Source: Gordionus sp. m RMFG-2023
Lineage: Eukaryota; Nematomorpha; Gordioida; Chordodea; Parachordodidae
NCBI RefSeq assembly: GCF_954871325.1
Contig: NC_088777.1
Location: 42,323,366 to 42,387,365 of the forward strand
Reading direction: 5' to 3'
DNA: 64,000 nucleotides
Shown here: piece after piece, positions 53,151 to 64,000 of the stretch
How the letters are laid out: each line of letters opens with the position of its first letter
Position numbering within the stretch: position 1 is the stretch's first letter
Made by a program: the position numbers and the translations under genes
Notes under the pieces: generated by a model
Told to the model about the DNA's origin: nothing
Databases searched by the model: none
Seen by the model: the letters and a program-made list of their open reading frames with translations, nothing else

Positions 53151-54145
53151 GAGAAATTAGAATTATTCCAAATATAATACCATTTTCAGCTCCGCTGAGC
53201 GAGTTTTTATATTAGCAAACAAATTCAATTTTAGTTTATAAAACCTTATTTATCAAATAAAAATTTTGAAAATTAATTTTTAAATAATTAATAAAAACAA
53301 TTAACACATATCAGATATCTCGAGGATTAAAATTATACCTGAATTTGAAAAATATAAATAATATACCACACAAAATTATCGATATTCATGTTGGCCCGGA
53401 TCCTATGCATTTTTTGGAAATTTGTTGACCCCTGGATTTTTAATAATTTTTTGCCCCCACCTAGAAAATTTTTAAATTGCCGTTATTTTGAATAATTATG
53501 CATATTGTTTTCAAAAGAAAATTGAAAATTTCAGCAGTAAAGGAATATTATATGCTCCATTATATGATTTTTTAATGACTATAATTATTTATACTTCTTT
53601 TTATTTTAATCGGCCTGACTCAGATTATTAAAATTCATAAATCTAGCTAGAATTTTTAATTCCTTCACATACATCGTTATTACATATATTAGGTAAAACT
53701 TTATCCGTGAATCGCGCACTTTTATTTGCGTCCTCAAATTTAACGGTGCGGATGAATTTAATTTGACAAGTGTTTCTCGGATAATTTTATAAATCTATAT
53801 TTAGAAACAAGGATGATCTCACTAATAATTTTACTCAATCAGCCGTTAGCAAAATGTCTCGCGACAAAATACCTAAACATAAAATAAACTAAAACTAAAC
53901 TATCGGTACAATTCCCTTTGAGCTGAATTAAAATTCAACTTTCATTAATTTATATCGTCGTCTTATAGACGAAAGATCACTTAACAAATAAATTTTTTGA
54001 AATGCAATTTCAAAATTTTCTTCTAAATTTTATAATCTTCGTTAAAATGAAGGCAATGACACAGGTACACTTTCAAATTATGTCCAAAAACCATACCTTT
54101 TTACCATATTCCTCAAGTATCTTTTTGTTATATTATTAATTAATA

Positions 54146-55964
54146 ATGAGAATTCTAGAATCAAAATGGTCAGCTCCCTTTACTTTTATTCAAGCAGCAG
54201 ACACTCAATATGGAATGATTGATGCTCTTAAAGTTAGTAAATTTTTTTCAAATATATTATGAAAGAATGCAACTATAACAATATTGATTATAATTTTGTA
54301 GAATGAAGTTAATAACTATTTCTATAAATTTATTTGAAAAATTTATCTATTTTTTAAATAATACTATATTAATTCTTGGGTGTATTTAATAAATGAATTA
54401 TAAAAAATGTCATAGCTAAAATATTTTAATAGAGAAAAGGGGATGCTTTACATGGAGTGGACATTAATTTAATTAAGGTTATTCAAATGGGTAATTAATA
54501 TGGGCATTATTTCTCTGACATTTTTCATCTGGCCACCCAAAAAGTTAATAAATCCTAATTTTTCCTGATTAAATGAGTGTAAAATAAATACAGAGCTTGT
54601 TTTTTTTTGTAAATTTAGATTAAGAATATTTTTAAAATATACTTGATTTTAATAATAAACTTAAAATATTGACTATATAGCAATTTGTAAATATTTTATA
54701 AATAAATTATCTAACAATATATGACCTAGCACTTGTTAATGATAACACAAAACTAAAGAAATGTATAAAACATAATAATGAGAGAAATTATCTTGGACCT
54801 TAGGCCTGGCCCTAAACCCAATCTAGATATATATGCAATGCTGTATATTTTTTTAAAATAAACCTATACTAAGCCTAAAATTTTTTAAAAAAGATGCCTA
54901 GGTCAGGACAAAAATTTTTAATAAAAAAAATACTCAGGAACTTTCAACCCTGGATATAAGTAAGCTATAATTTAGATTTATAATACATTGTAACAATGAA
55001 AATCAGAGACCTGCAAGCTTAGGTACATAGGCCAGGCCATATTTTTATTTTTTAAAATATATCTGTGCTAGGCTTGAATTTCTTTTAAAATAATAGGGTC
55101 AGGCCTAAAAATTTTTTAAAAAAATGGCCAGACCAGGCCATGTATTTAATAAAAAATAGTTGAAAATGCCATTATTAGCTATAAAATTTTGTATAAATGT
55201 AATATATTTTTAAAAAAATCTAGGCTAGGCCTGAAAATATAAAACCCAGTTGTGGCAGGGGAAATTTTTTTTTTAAAAAAAAATCAGGGCTAGACCTTGC
55301 AAATGGTTCATCTGCAGGTCTTTGATGAAAATACAGTAAAACCTGTCTAATGGGTCCTGTTGGTACCAAAATTTTTGTTCAACAAAGATAGTTGTCCAAT
55401 TTATCAAGGTATTTTCTGATTTATATTCTAATTAATAGGAATTTAATTGGGACTCACAATTTTGATAAAAAAAATGGTTCAATATGCTTATTAATACGGT
55501 TTCTAAACTCTTCAAATTAAAAAAAAATTAGGAAATAAATTAATCATCTAAAATGAATTGCACAACATTTTTTAAACAGTAATATAAAAATTATTTGTGC
55601 CTTTGTTAGAACTTTGAAATTAAAAATAGATTCTAGTTCTTATAGATTTAGAAAAAAAGAGATCTAAGATCCAGTAATTTCCGGTTCCAATATCTTGAAA
55701 GAATTGTTTGCAACATGATGAAAAGGGAGGAAGTAATGTGGGATGGTACAAATGAATAAGATGATGAGCCAGGTAGAAAAAAAATATAATAGGGACAGAT
55801 AATAAAAATCTTAATAATATATTATTTAAAGGAAAATACTTCTTCAGAGTATAATTGGGACAAAGAGATCAAATTAACTGAAAAAGCGATCGAAATAGCT
55901 AACAACCTAATTCCCAAGCCAAAATTCTTTATCGTGTGCGGTGATTTAGTCAATGCTTATCCCG
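54146..55964 (+). CDS. CPPED1 paralogue, exons 1-2 only (partial)
   Basis: Exon 1 is 54146-54232 (29 codons, [15 protein letters not shown] core) and exon 2 is 55832-55964 ([15 protein letters not shown]). The splice sites and phases are the same as in the copy at 41247. Exon 2 has one extra codon (TSSEY for TPEY). By my count exon 2 differs at about 10 synonymous and 4 replacement codons, which suggests selection on the protein after duplication. Exon 1 shows the reverse, with about 8 replacement and 2 synonymous changes, mostly outside the core. The two metal-ligand motifs AADTQ and CGDLVN are intact. Exons 3-5 are not found up to 64000. The space after exon 2 holds two hAT elements and LTR fossils. 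Either intron 2 exceeds 8 kb or the copy is truncated and dying. Confidence 0.75.
55004..55324. mobile_element. hAT-type MITE, CAGAGACCTGC family (copy 4)
   Basis: The element runs from CAGAGACCTGCAAGC to TGCAGGTCTTTG and is flanked on both sides by ATGAAAAT (54996-55003 and 55325-55332), a perfect 8-bp target duplication. It lies in intron 1 of the CPPED1 paralogue. The interior is non-coding with GGCCAGGCC-like patches. Confidence 0.82.
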
Positions 55965-56189
55965 GTAACAATAAAAAATTTAAACTTTGAGACAAATTGT
56001 ATATTTATCATACTTTTACAAACAACAGGGGTAGCATCTACATGAGGGGGAGGTGGGGAGTAGGAGAATTATGCCTCCAAATTTTTTGAAGGGGGTAGGG
56101 TGAATTTATTGAGGAGAGGTGGTTATCAATTAAATTGTTAGATTCAAAAGGCAAAATAATATATTGTATAATTTATTTAATACTTTTAT

Positions 56190-56388
56190 CAGAGACCTGC
56201 AGAGGTGCCATTTGCATGGTCCGACCTGAATTTTATTTTAAAAAAATTTGGCCTGGCCTGAGTTTTATATTTTTTCCGCCCCGATTTTTTTAAAATATAA
56301 GGGGCCCATCAGGTCCGGGCCATGTATTAAAAATTTAAAATACCATCCAGCCCTTTTACCTGGGTAGGGCCAGGCCTGCAGGTCTCTC
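56190..56388. mobile_element. hAT-type MITE, CAGAGACCTGC family (copy 5)
   Basis: At 199 bp, it runs from CAGAGACCTGCAGAGG to GCAGGTCTCTC, flanked by ACTTTTAT at 56182-56189 and 56389-56396, a perfect 8-bp target duplication. Together with copy 4 this fixes the family's ends and its hAT-type insertion signature. Confidence 0.85.
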
Positions 56389-56539
56389 ACTTTTATTATA
56401 AACATATTAATATTGTATCACGTCAACATTGAGATCTTTCCATGAATTGGGAAAACATATTATAGCAAATGCATTACTGCGAGAACAATGTCGCGAATCC
56501 ATTACAACAAATGCATTTCCATTAAAACATTATTGCGAT

Positions 56540-58062
56540 TAGAGGTGGGCGCAGGTCTAATTTTTTATTCCCTGCTCACGGTGGTAATAAAAAAAAATCA
56601 CGTCCTTTCACGCTTACTGCTAAAAAAATTTGACCCGACCCGCCCTCTCACGAAGGACAATATTTTGATCACTCCCTTGACGCCCGAAAATTCATGACGG
56701 TTTTAAATTTTTCAAAACTTTATTGCTATAATTTTACGCTCTTTTGAATTTATTCTATCATAGTTTTTATTTCTTTAATTCCATATTAATAACACAAAAT
56801 AATTATAATTTATAAATCAAAATATTTATTTAGAAAAAGAAGAAAGTTCATGTTTTTTTATTTCAATTGTGTTCGTCTTTCCTCTAATAAACGATTGGCT
56901 ATAGAAAATAACCTTTCACCAGTAGCCGAACTTGCAGGGGCCAACAAAATTTTACTAGCTAATTTTCTCAAATAAGGAAATGAATTTTCCTGCTTCCAAT
57001 GTCATTCTTTTGTTTTATGAATCTACTTTCATCTTTGGATGTTAATGCTTCATCTAAATAATCTAGAAATTCTCTGTTTTTTTATGTGTGATAATAAATT
57101 AGAAAAGTTATAAATGATAGTAGGCATTGACTTATCCATATCATCTAATATTATATTATTTAGCATTTTTAAAATTGTTTTATATATATCTTCCTTTTTT
57201 TCGTCTATTAAAAACTTAAAACTTTTGAAATTCAGACTTAGAATTATGTCTAACTTATGTAGTGCTGCAGAATAAACCTTTCCTTTATTGAGAAATGTTG
57301 TCCTGTTTTTAGGGTTTTGATTATTATTGTATCACCTTCAGAATGACAAAATTTTACCAATTTTTGTTCCCATAGATAAACTTAATTTATTATGGGACTA
57401 GAATCAGTGCTCAGATTACTGAGCATTCTTTGAATATTGATAAAAATTTAAGTATGTGCATCTGACTTTACGTACTAAGTATATTTATTATAATCATTCT
57501 AAATATTTTATATTAAGGTTAAATCCTTTAATATATAATCAAACAATTGCGAGGCTAAGAGAAAAGTCAAATTAATATTTGAATGTATATATTTTTTTAA
57601 AATTAGTTATTAAGATATTTAATCTTCTTATAAATTTTGATTGATTATAATTTGACATGATTAGTAACATATTTAAATTAAATTTGTTTATTCCAAAATT
57701 TCCATTGCTGAACGAGAATTGAAAGATTTATTATTTTTTATTTAATTGAAATTTTATAAGACGGAAAAAAAATATAATTTATAAAATGCGGAAGTTTTTT
57801 TGTTTCAATAATTATTCTTTTTTCAAAAAGAATTAAATTAAATTAGAAAATATATATTATAATTATAAAATTGCAAATTTATATTCATAAAAAACAATTT
57901 TAAAAATTAAAATTTCTATGATATGGGAAATTTATGTTCACGCCCAATCACGCTCGGCCAAAATTTTGGGACAGCCTGTCACGCCCAGTCACGTCTTATA
58001 ATTTAAAATTTATTCACACTCACGCTGTGACCCATCGTGTCCACGACCCGCGTCCACCTCTA
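56540..58062 (-). mobile_element. hAT element, 1523 bp, with transposase C-terminal remnant
   Basis: The ends TAGAGGTGGGCGCAGG and, inverted, TAGAGGTGGACGCGGG are flanked by ATTGCGAT and ATCGCGAT, an 8-bp duplication with one mismatch. On the minus strand, 56860-57010 reads ASKILLAPASSATGERLFS, the hAT dimerisation block, followed by ANRLLEERRTQL. Upstream text is broken by stops, and the N-terminal zinc finger and most of the core are missing. This is an internally deleted, non-autonomous copy with both original ends. Short open frames at 56488-56697 and 57934-58125 only cross its termini. Confidence 0.8.
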
Positions 58063-58689
58063 ATCGCGATCATATTAAAGCATATTCATTACCGAGAAAA
58101 TAATATCGCGAATGCTATCTCCTGAAACAAAATATCAATATCTAGCCGTATTTTTAATATATTTATCCAATTACAATATTCAACAATTGATGGGTTTTGT
58201 TCCAAGGTCATAATATTTATACATTTCTAAATAGAATTATTAAAATCAAATTTTGCTTGTTAATATTTAAAAATTGTTTTAGTGAAAATATCTGCTTCAT
58301 TTAAAAAGCCATTAATTAAACATTTAAACAATTAAAAATGACATTTTTAACAATAGAGCCGTAAAATTTATTATAAAAATTAAGTTGAGATTAACCGCCT
58401 TGGAATTTCTCGTTTTCATGGCCAAGGCTATATTAAGTGCATTATCTCGAATTTTGTTTTTTTATCCCCCAATAAATGATTGTTTCGTCTAAAATATGAG
58501 CTATATTTAATAACCCTTTTTATTTCACTTTTAAATTTTGGATAAATGTTTGCCTCGAATCAGTGAACCATTTCAGATTCATCAAATGGCTCTATTGTAT
58601 TAAAATATTTCGTAACTGATGGTAGATTTAAATTTATAAGGCTTGAATATAGATTTTATTCACTCCATGATTTATCATCTCTGAAGAAT

Positions 58690-60284
58690 ATTTAATACTT
58701 GGTGGCCCGGGGTTAAAAGAGACATCAAGGAAATGGTTTTTAGGTGTAATATGTGTATGGTAAATGCTCCAAAATTACCAAGGGTTAGAAATAATCATTG
58801 GGTAGATCCGAGCAGACCCTGGTATCGTATTTTTATTGATTTTTTTGGACCCATTAAGAATTATTATGGATTAGTAATAATTGATGGGTACTCTCGATGG
58901 CTTGAGATTATCAAGGTTAAAAATATTACTACGAATACCACGATTATGGTATTAAATAATATATTTTCTAGATTTGGTTACCCGGTAGAGTTGGTTTCTG
59001 ATAATGGACCAGCTTTTAGGTCGTATGATTTTAAGAATTTTCTATTAAAAAAAGGTATAACACATATATTTACTCCTGCATACCATCCGTCTTCAAATGG
59101 TATGGCTGAAAGAGCGGTACCCTCAGCTAAGAATATGATTTATAAATTAGGTGGTTGGGATGATAGGTTATTGTAAGAGGTGTTATTAAATTATCGCAAT
59201 ACCACACATTCGACAACCAAAACTTCACCTGCTTTTAAATTATTCGGCAGTGAACTAAGATGGAAATGGAGTTTTTTGAAGGACAATGACTGTGATATAC
59301 GACCTTAAAATTAAAAGAATAAAGTTCAGAGAATTAACATTTGGCAACTCTGTTTTTGTCAAAGTAGGCGTCACTCAAGAATGGCGTGTAGGGATTGTTA
59401 TTGGGAGAATCAGTAATGTTATTTGGGAAATAAAAATAGATAATAAGGTGGTGCTAGCGCACATTGATCAAATCAGAAATTTGTGACTGTCACTTATAGT
59501 TTTAATATAAAAACATTACAATAAATTGTAAATACATATATGATATGTTAACCCCTTCACATTCTTTCCCCTATTATCCGCTGTTTATATACAATAACAG
59601 TACCATTTCCCCATTATACATATATATGTTAACCCCTTCCCAGTCTTTCCCTATTATCAGCTGTTAATTACACAATAACAGTATCATTTCCCCATTATAC
59701 ATATATTTTCAAATCAATATAATACCTAACCCGTCCCCTCATTATTACCCTATGTTGTCTCATTTAATTAACCAATTCTTTATATTAATTTTTATTCAAA
59801 ATATATTTAGTGATGATTGGCCACCGATAGTGTTAATTGTACCTATGGATAGAGTAATCTATACCTTTGTTAAGGGTAATTACATAAAAAACTATCATGT
59901 ACAACTATGGTGCCATTTCCTCATTAGTAATTTTCTTCATTATATGAATTTTATTCCAAATATATTGATTGATTATTGGACACCTATAGTGTTAATTGTA
60001 CCTATAGATAGTGTAATCTATACCTTTTGTTAAGGGTAATTACATAAGAAACTATCATGTACAATTATGGTGCCATTTCCCCATTATACATATATTTTCA
60101 AATCAATATAATACATAATCCGTCCCCTCATTATTATCCTATGTTTTCCCATGATTAACCAATTTGTATTTTAAGGTCAAAGTTTGTTATAGCCCCTTTG
60201 CATTATTGTTATTATTTTCTTCCTATATGTAAATCTAAATTATATAGTTTATATATTTTTTTTGTTTTTTTTTGAGGAGGTGCA
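58690..60284 (+). mobile_element. Ty3/gypsy fossil, integrase end and 3' untranslated region (locus 2)
   Basis: An integrase rve core lies at about 58733-59176, with the D, D and E regions and AYHPSSNGMAERAV. Its C-terminal part lies at 59286-59486. A repeat-rich non-coding stretch follows, then a purine tract (GAGGAGGTG) directly before the LTR start at 60285. The 5' part of this copy is absent. The element is broken in a few places. It belongs to the same broad group as locus 1 but to a different family. Confidence 0.72.
59546..60080. repeat. Tandem repeats in the retroelement 3' region
   Basis: One unit of 91 bp (TGTTAACCCCTTC at 59546 and 59637) is followed by a unit of about 158 bp sharing GTGTTAATTGTACCTAT (near 59830 and 59988). 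An open frame at 59752-60033 is a by-product of these repeats. Confidence 0.7.
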
Positions 60285-60747
60285 TGTTGCATAATATAAT
60301 TTAATATCATAATATACAAAGTTAATTGAAGCTTTAAACTATGACTATTTACATATACAAAAACATTCACTAAATAATATATTATTTTATTTCTACATAC
60401 GAAGCCTCAAACCATCAATTGATTTACCTTAAATTGATTTACTAGATATATATATATATTTGAAGTTTTTGACTTTCTTACCACGCGATAATTTTACTTG
60501 CTAATAAAAATTACTTTTTTAACGACTTGATATATATATATTTGCGTTTTATTTAAACACTAATAAAAGAATAAATTTAATCGCATTTTTTTATTATTTA
60601 GAGATATCGTTATTATTTATTCTAAAGCAAGCGAAACCAGACTTACATATTCTTATCCTATTACTTATTCTTTTTAGCGCAACCAGACTTACATATTCTT
60701 ATTCTACTACCGATTCTTTTTAGCGCAATTATTATTTATTTGCGTCA
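60285..60747 (+). repeat. LTR of the locus 2 Ty3/gypsy element (forward)
   Basis: It starts TGTTGCATAATATAAT after a purine tract. It is taken to end at GTCA (60747), where TGGTGGAGAATGG follows as a possible tRNA primer-binding site. Only the left edge is fixed by comparison, because similarity to the inverted copy starts exactly at 60285/63209. The right edge is inferred from the CA/TGG pattern. It contains a short tandem repeat with CCAGACTTACATATTCTT. Confidence 0.65.
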
Positions 60748-61735
60748 TGGTGGAGAATGGAAATAATAACATAAAAATCTTACTCAAAACCCTTGACCTA
60801 AAATTTATTGCCGAAAACATAACTGATGAACCCACTAAGAAATATAAACTTTTCGAGACAATAAATAAAGATTTGGCGGTGAGTATAATGGATTCGATTG
60901 ATAATTTATCTTATGAGCAAATGAAGGATTTAATACAAAAAAAAGTTGAAAAGAACAAAATTACGCGTATAATGGAAGTTTTTAGTGCTAAACCAGATAG
61001 ATTAGAGTCATCCAGAGAATATCTGGATAGGCTGAAGGCGTGCGGATCTGGCCTTAATTCAGAATTGATAGCGGTTCAATTCATTATTAATTGTCACAAT
61101 GAGAGATTAAAAACAAGATTGATAGAAGAAAACACGACAAACTTGATTATCATTTAGGAGATTGTTGTCAAATGTCAATCATTGGAGATTAATAATAAAA
61201 AGTCCTTCATTGAAAAAGATACATGGAGAAAAGATGACAGATATGGTGCACAATGTTATACGACATGGAATGAAAACAAGCATAATGGTAGGACCTACAA
61301 CAACAACAGCAGCAACAACAACAACAACAATTTCAAAAAGACGGATATGATACAAACACCTTATAATTTAAGGCCAAGAAATAAAATTAATTTTATTAAT
61401 GATATTATGATTGACCTTCAAATTAATAATTATGATTTTTCTTTGATGATAGATACTGGTTCTCCGGTGTCATCCTTGCCCATGAAAGAGTATGAAAAGC
61501 TTGCGAAGGATGAAGATATGGAGTTGAAAAGTTGTTCGAAGAAATTATTCTCGTATGAAGGGTCGCCTATCACAGTCATTGGTAAAGTTATTAATTGTAA
61601 GGTCAAATTTCTAAATACGATTAAATATTTAGATTTTTATGATTTGGAAGGGGAGGGACCACCTTTATGTGGTCTAGATTGGATCAAAGAATATGATTTA
61701 ATTAAATTGAAAAAGACCTTTATGGGTTGAAACGG
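60748..61735 (+). mobile_element. Ty3/gypsy fossil, gag and protease part (forward copy)
   Basis: A gag-like frame occupies about 60747-61157, containing an ITRIMEVFSAKPDRL-type segment. A further region follows, with a CAA/CAG-rich asparagine/glutamine run at about 61299-61330. An aspartic protease with DTGSPVSSLP lies at about 61448-61480, and a GLDWIKEYDLI segment follows. The copy stops at 61735, where reverse-strand sequence begins. It is broken, with a few lesions. Confidence 0.72.
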
Positions 61736-62727
61736 TTAAAAATTTGGAAGTTTCTTTAGAAATAGGTATTTGCAAATAAGCCGAGGAAAAGTATATTTTT
61801 GAAATAATCTGCCTTTTCCGACCTTAGCAATAATGTCACTTATCCTTGGCAGCGGATATTCAAACCTTTCTAACTGTGGATTAACAGTGACCCTAAAGTC
61901 AGCACAAACTCTCAAAGCATTATCCTTCTTTTTAACCAAAACTAATGGTGTCGCCCATTGGGAAAATATAACAAGGGTTATTATGCCCTGTTGACACCAT
62001 TGTTCTAGAATGTTACCTAACTCTTCTTCTAATTCAAACGGTACTCTCCTGGCCTTCAAAAATCTTGGTTTAAAATCATCCTTTAACAAAATATTTATTT
62101 TTAAATGTTTTACTTTGCCTATTTTATTATTAAAAACACAATCAAACCTTTTAACTAAATTATTAATATCATAATTAAAATCATAACAATTTTTTTAATA
62201 AACATTGACTGAATAACCAAATTCCCTCTATCAAATCTGTCATCTTTTCTCCAAGTATCTTTTTCAATGAAGGACTTTTTATTATTAATCTCCAATGATT
62301 GACATTTGACAACAATCTCCTAAATGATAATCAAGTCTGTCGTGTTTTCTTCTATCAATCTTGTTTTTAATCTCTCATTGTGACAATTAATAATGAATTG
62401 AACCGCTATCAATTCTAAATTAAGGCCAGATCCGCACGCCTGCAGCCTATCCAGATATTCTCTGGATGACTCTAATCTATCTGGTTTAGCACTAAAAACT
62501 TCCATTATACGCGTAATTTTGTTCTTTTCAACTTTTTTTTGTATTAAATCTTTCATTTGCTCATAAGATAAATTATCAATCGAATCCATTTTACTCACCG
62601 CCAAATCTTTGTTTATTGTCTCGAAAAGTTTATATTTCTTAGTGGGTTCATCAGTTATGTTTTCGGCAATAAATTTTAGGAAGGGTTTTGAGTAAAACTT
62701 TTATGTTATTATTTCCATCCTCCACCA
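61736..62727 (-). mobile_element. Ty3/gypsy fossil, gag and reverse-transcriptase part (reverse copy)
   Basis: Reading on the minus strand from the right, a gag-like region (62727 to about 62320) is a close match to the forward copy. It is followed by reverse-transcriptase N-terminal sequence at 62089-61736 (QWATPLVLVKKKD, ADFRVTVNPQ, YPLPRISDI). The protease part between them is mostly missing. The copy is truncated at 61736 and carries several lesions. Confidence 0.72.
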
Positions 62728-63209
62728 TGACGCAAATAAATAATAATTGCGCTAAAAAGAATCGGTAGTAGAATAAGAATATGTAAGTCTGGTTGCGCTA
62801 AAACGAATTAGTAATAGGATAAGAATATGTAAGTCTGGTTTCGTTTGCTTTAGAATAAATAATAACGATATCTCCAAATAATAACGATATCTTCAAATAA
62901 TAATAAAAATGCGATTAAATTTATTCTTTTATTAGTGTTTAAATAAAACGCAAATATATATTATATATCAAGTCGTTAAAAATGTAATTTTTATTAACAA
63001 GTAAAATTATCACGTGGTTAGAAAGTCAAAAACTTCAAATATATATATCTAGTAAATCAATTTAAGGTAAATTAATTGATGGTTTGAGGCTTCGTATGTA
63101 GAAATAAAATAATATATTATTTAGTGAATGTTTTTGTATATGTAAATAGTCATAGTTTAAAGCTTCAATTAACTTTGTATATTATGATATTAAATTATAT
63201 TATGCAACA
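62728..63209 (-). repeat. LTR of the locus 2 element (reverse)
   Basis: This is the inverted counterpart of 60285-60747: reading on the minus strand it starts TGTTGCATAATATAAT at 63209. Similarity stops immediately outside 63209. It is slightly longer than the forward LTR because of small repeat differences. Confidence 0.7.
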
Positions 63210-64000
63210 GTTCGCCCCCGTAATATTTCTCTTGATTGTTGTAATTTTTCATTAGATGCTACTCATAACAATTTGCTTTAGGAAAACTTTCAAGTACGGC
63301 TTGCCTGTTGGTAAGGTGTTTAACTTAGATTATGGCCTTAATTAGACTAACATCATCGTGTTTTTTGAGAATATCACACGTAACACAATAAGTTTTACCT
63401 TTTACTAGATATAGAGCTGCGATTTGCTAGTCCATTTGAATTCAAAATAAATTTTAAAATCAAGGTCCTAGTTAGAGAAAATGTCTGTCCCATCTGGCTC
63501 GAAATTTTTAATTATGTTTAGTCCCGATGTCGGCCCGAATTTTTATTTAGGCCAGCGCTTAGTTCCAAAGTTAAATAAACATAATTTCCCACCTTTTTTG
63601 ATGATATATGAAATAAATATCACTAAACAAACATATTCCAATTATTGATTTATTTTCCCGACCCTACAAGATAATTATTTCGAATTCGATGCTAATTAAT
63701 ATTGAAATGAACCACTCATCCTCGAGTTCATAACTCAGGCAATCACAAATCGAGTTTGTAGTGTAAACTAAAAAATATACAATGTTTGCAGATTATGAAG
63801 AAAACAATTTATAAAAGGATCCCAACTTTTTAATACAAGATAATTATTTCGATATTAATATTGAACTACTCGTCCTCTAGTTCATAACTCAAATTTTTAA
63901 ATAAAAATAATTTTCATAAAAATTTGAATGAGCAAAAAATATACAATAAAATATTATATTAAGTTGGTTTTGGACTGGTTCTCGAGTCGATAGATTTAAT
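63210..64000. other. AT-rich flank with a short repeated segment
   Basis: No gene is recognised. A segment of the form AAGATAATTATTTCGA..TTCATAACTCA occurs at about 63668-63738 and again at 63838-63890. The missing exons of the CPPED1 paralogue are not visible here. Confidence 0.5.

Larger units (their letters stand above)
50391..54064. other. Intergenic region between the CPPED1 copies
   Basis: This is A+T-rich DNA with no host exon recognised. It contains the 100-bp tandem duplication at 51882-52081 and, on the minus strand at about 51700-53150, worn coding text of hAT type. About 51000-51060 holds repeated TATTAACTACTAG. Confidence 0.45.

Noticed and set aside
56488-58125. Open frames at 56488-56697 and 57934-58125
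   Set aside because: They cross the two ends of a hAT element and have no homology.
59752-60033. 93-codon plus-strand open frame
   Set aside because: It is produced by tandem repeats in the retroelement 3' region.

Overview
The window is eukaryotic and most likely from an invertebrate animal. It has a real effector caspase, spliceosomal introns, a cytosolic ribosomal protein gene and many eukaryotic transposons. Base composition looks roughly three-quarters A+T by eye. I cannot name the species. Protein-coding signal is sparse and cut into small exons, so most host exons had to be found by translating short stretches and matching splice phases.

Five host loci can be supported. (1) 2254..13733, minus: a hydroxylysine-kinase (HYKK/AGPHD1)-type aminoglycoside-phosphotransferase-fold gene in seven exons (371 codons), with an 8.4 kb intron holding a Ty3/gypsy fossil. 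(2) 24366..24950, plus: ribosomal protein S14 in four exons (151 codons), with three introns of exactly 43 bp. (3) 28604..39680 (perhaps to 39908), minus: a caspase-3-like gene whose QACRG active site is split by an intron. (4) 41247..50007, plus: a complete CPPED1-type calcineurin-like phosphoesterase in five exons (293 codons). (5) 54146..55964, plus: the first two exons of a tandem CPPED1 paralogue whose remaining exons are not in the window.

The rest is mostly mobile DNA. There is a full-length hAT element at 16090..18843 with a perfect 8-bp target duplication and four mini-introns. Other hAT remains lie at 26022..26582, 30480..31990, 51700..53150 and 56540..58062. A short hAT-type family with CAGAGACCTGC ends is scattered through the right half. 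There is one non-coding LTR-type element at 21045..23516 and a 326-bp palindromic MITE. A probable tRNA-derived SINE and two worn LINE tails are also present. Two Ty3/gypsy fossil loci (9342..12927 and 58690..63209) each show an integrase piece followed by two converging copies that form a large inverted repeat.

Two general points stand out. Half of the inferred 3' splice sites end in AAG instead of CAG or TAG, often paired with GTT donors. Intron length is also split: 41-46 bp in the ribosomal gene and the hAT transposase, but hundreds to thousands of bases in the other genes. The caspase (minus) and CPPED1 (plus) are divergently arranged about 1.3-1.6 kb apart. Nothing suggests that the host genes act in one shared pathway; the gene order looks like ordinary metazoan synteny.
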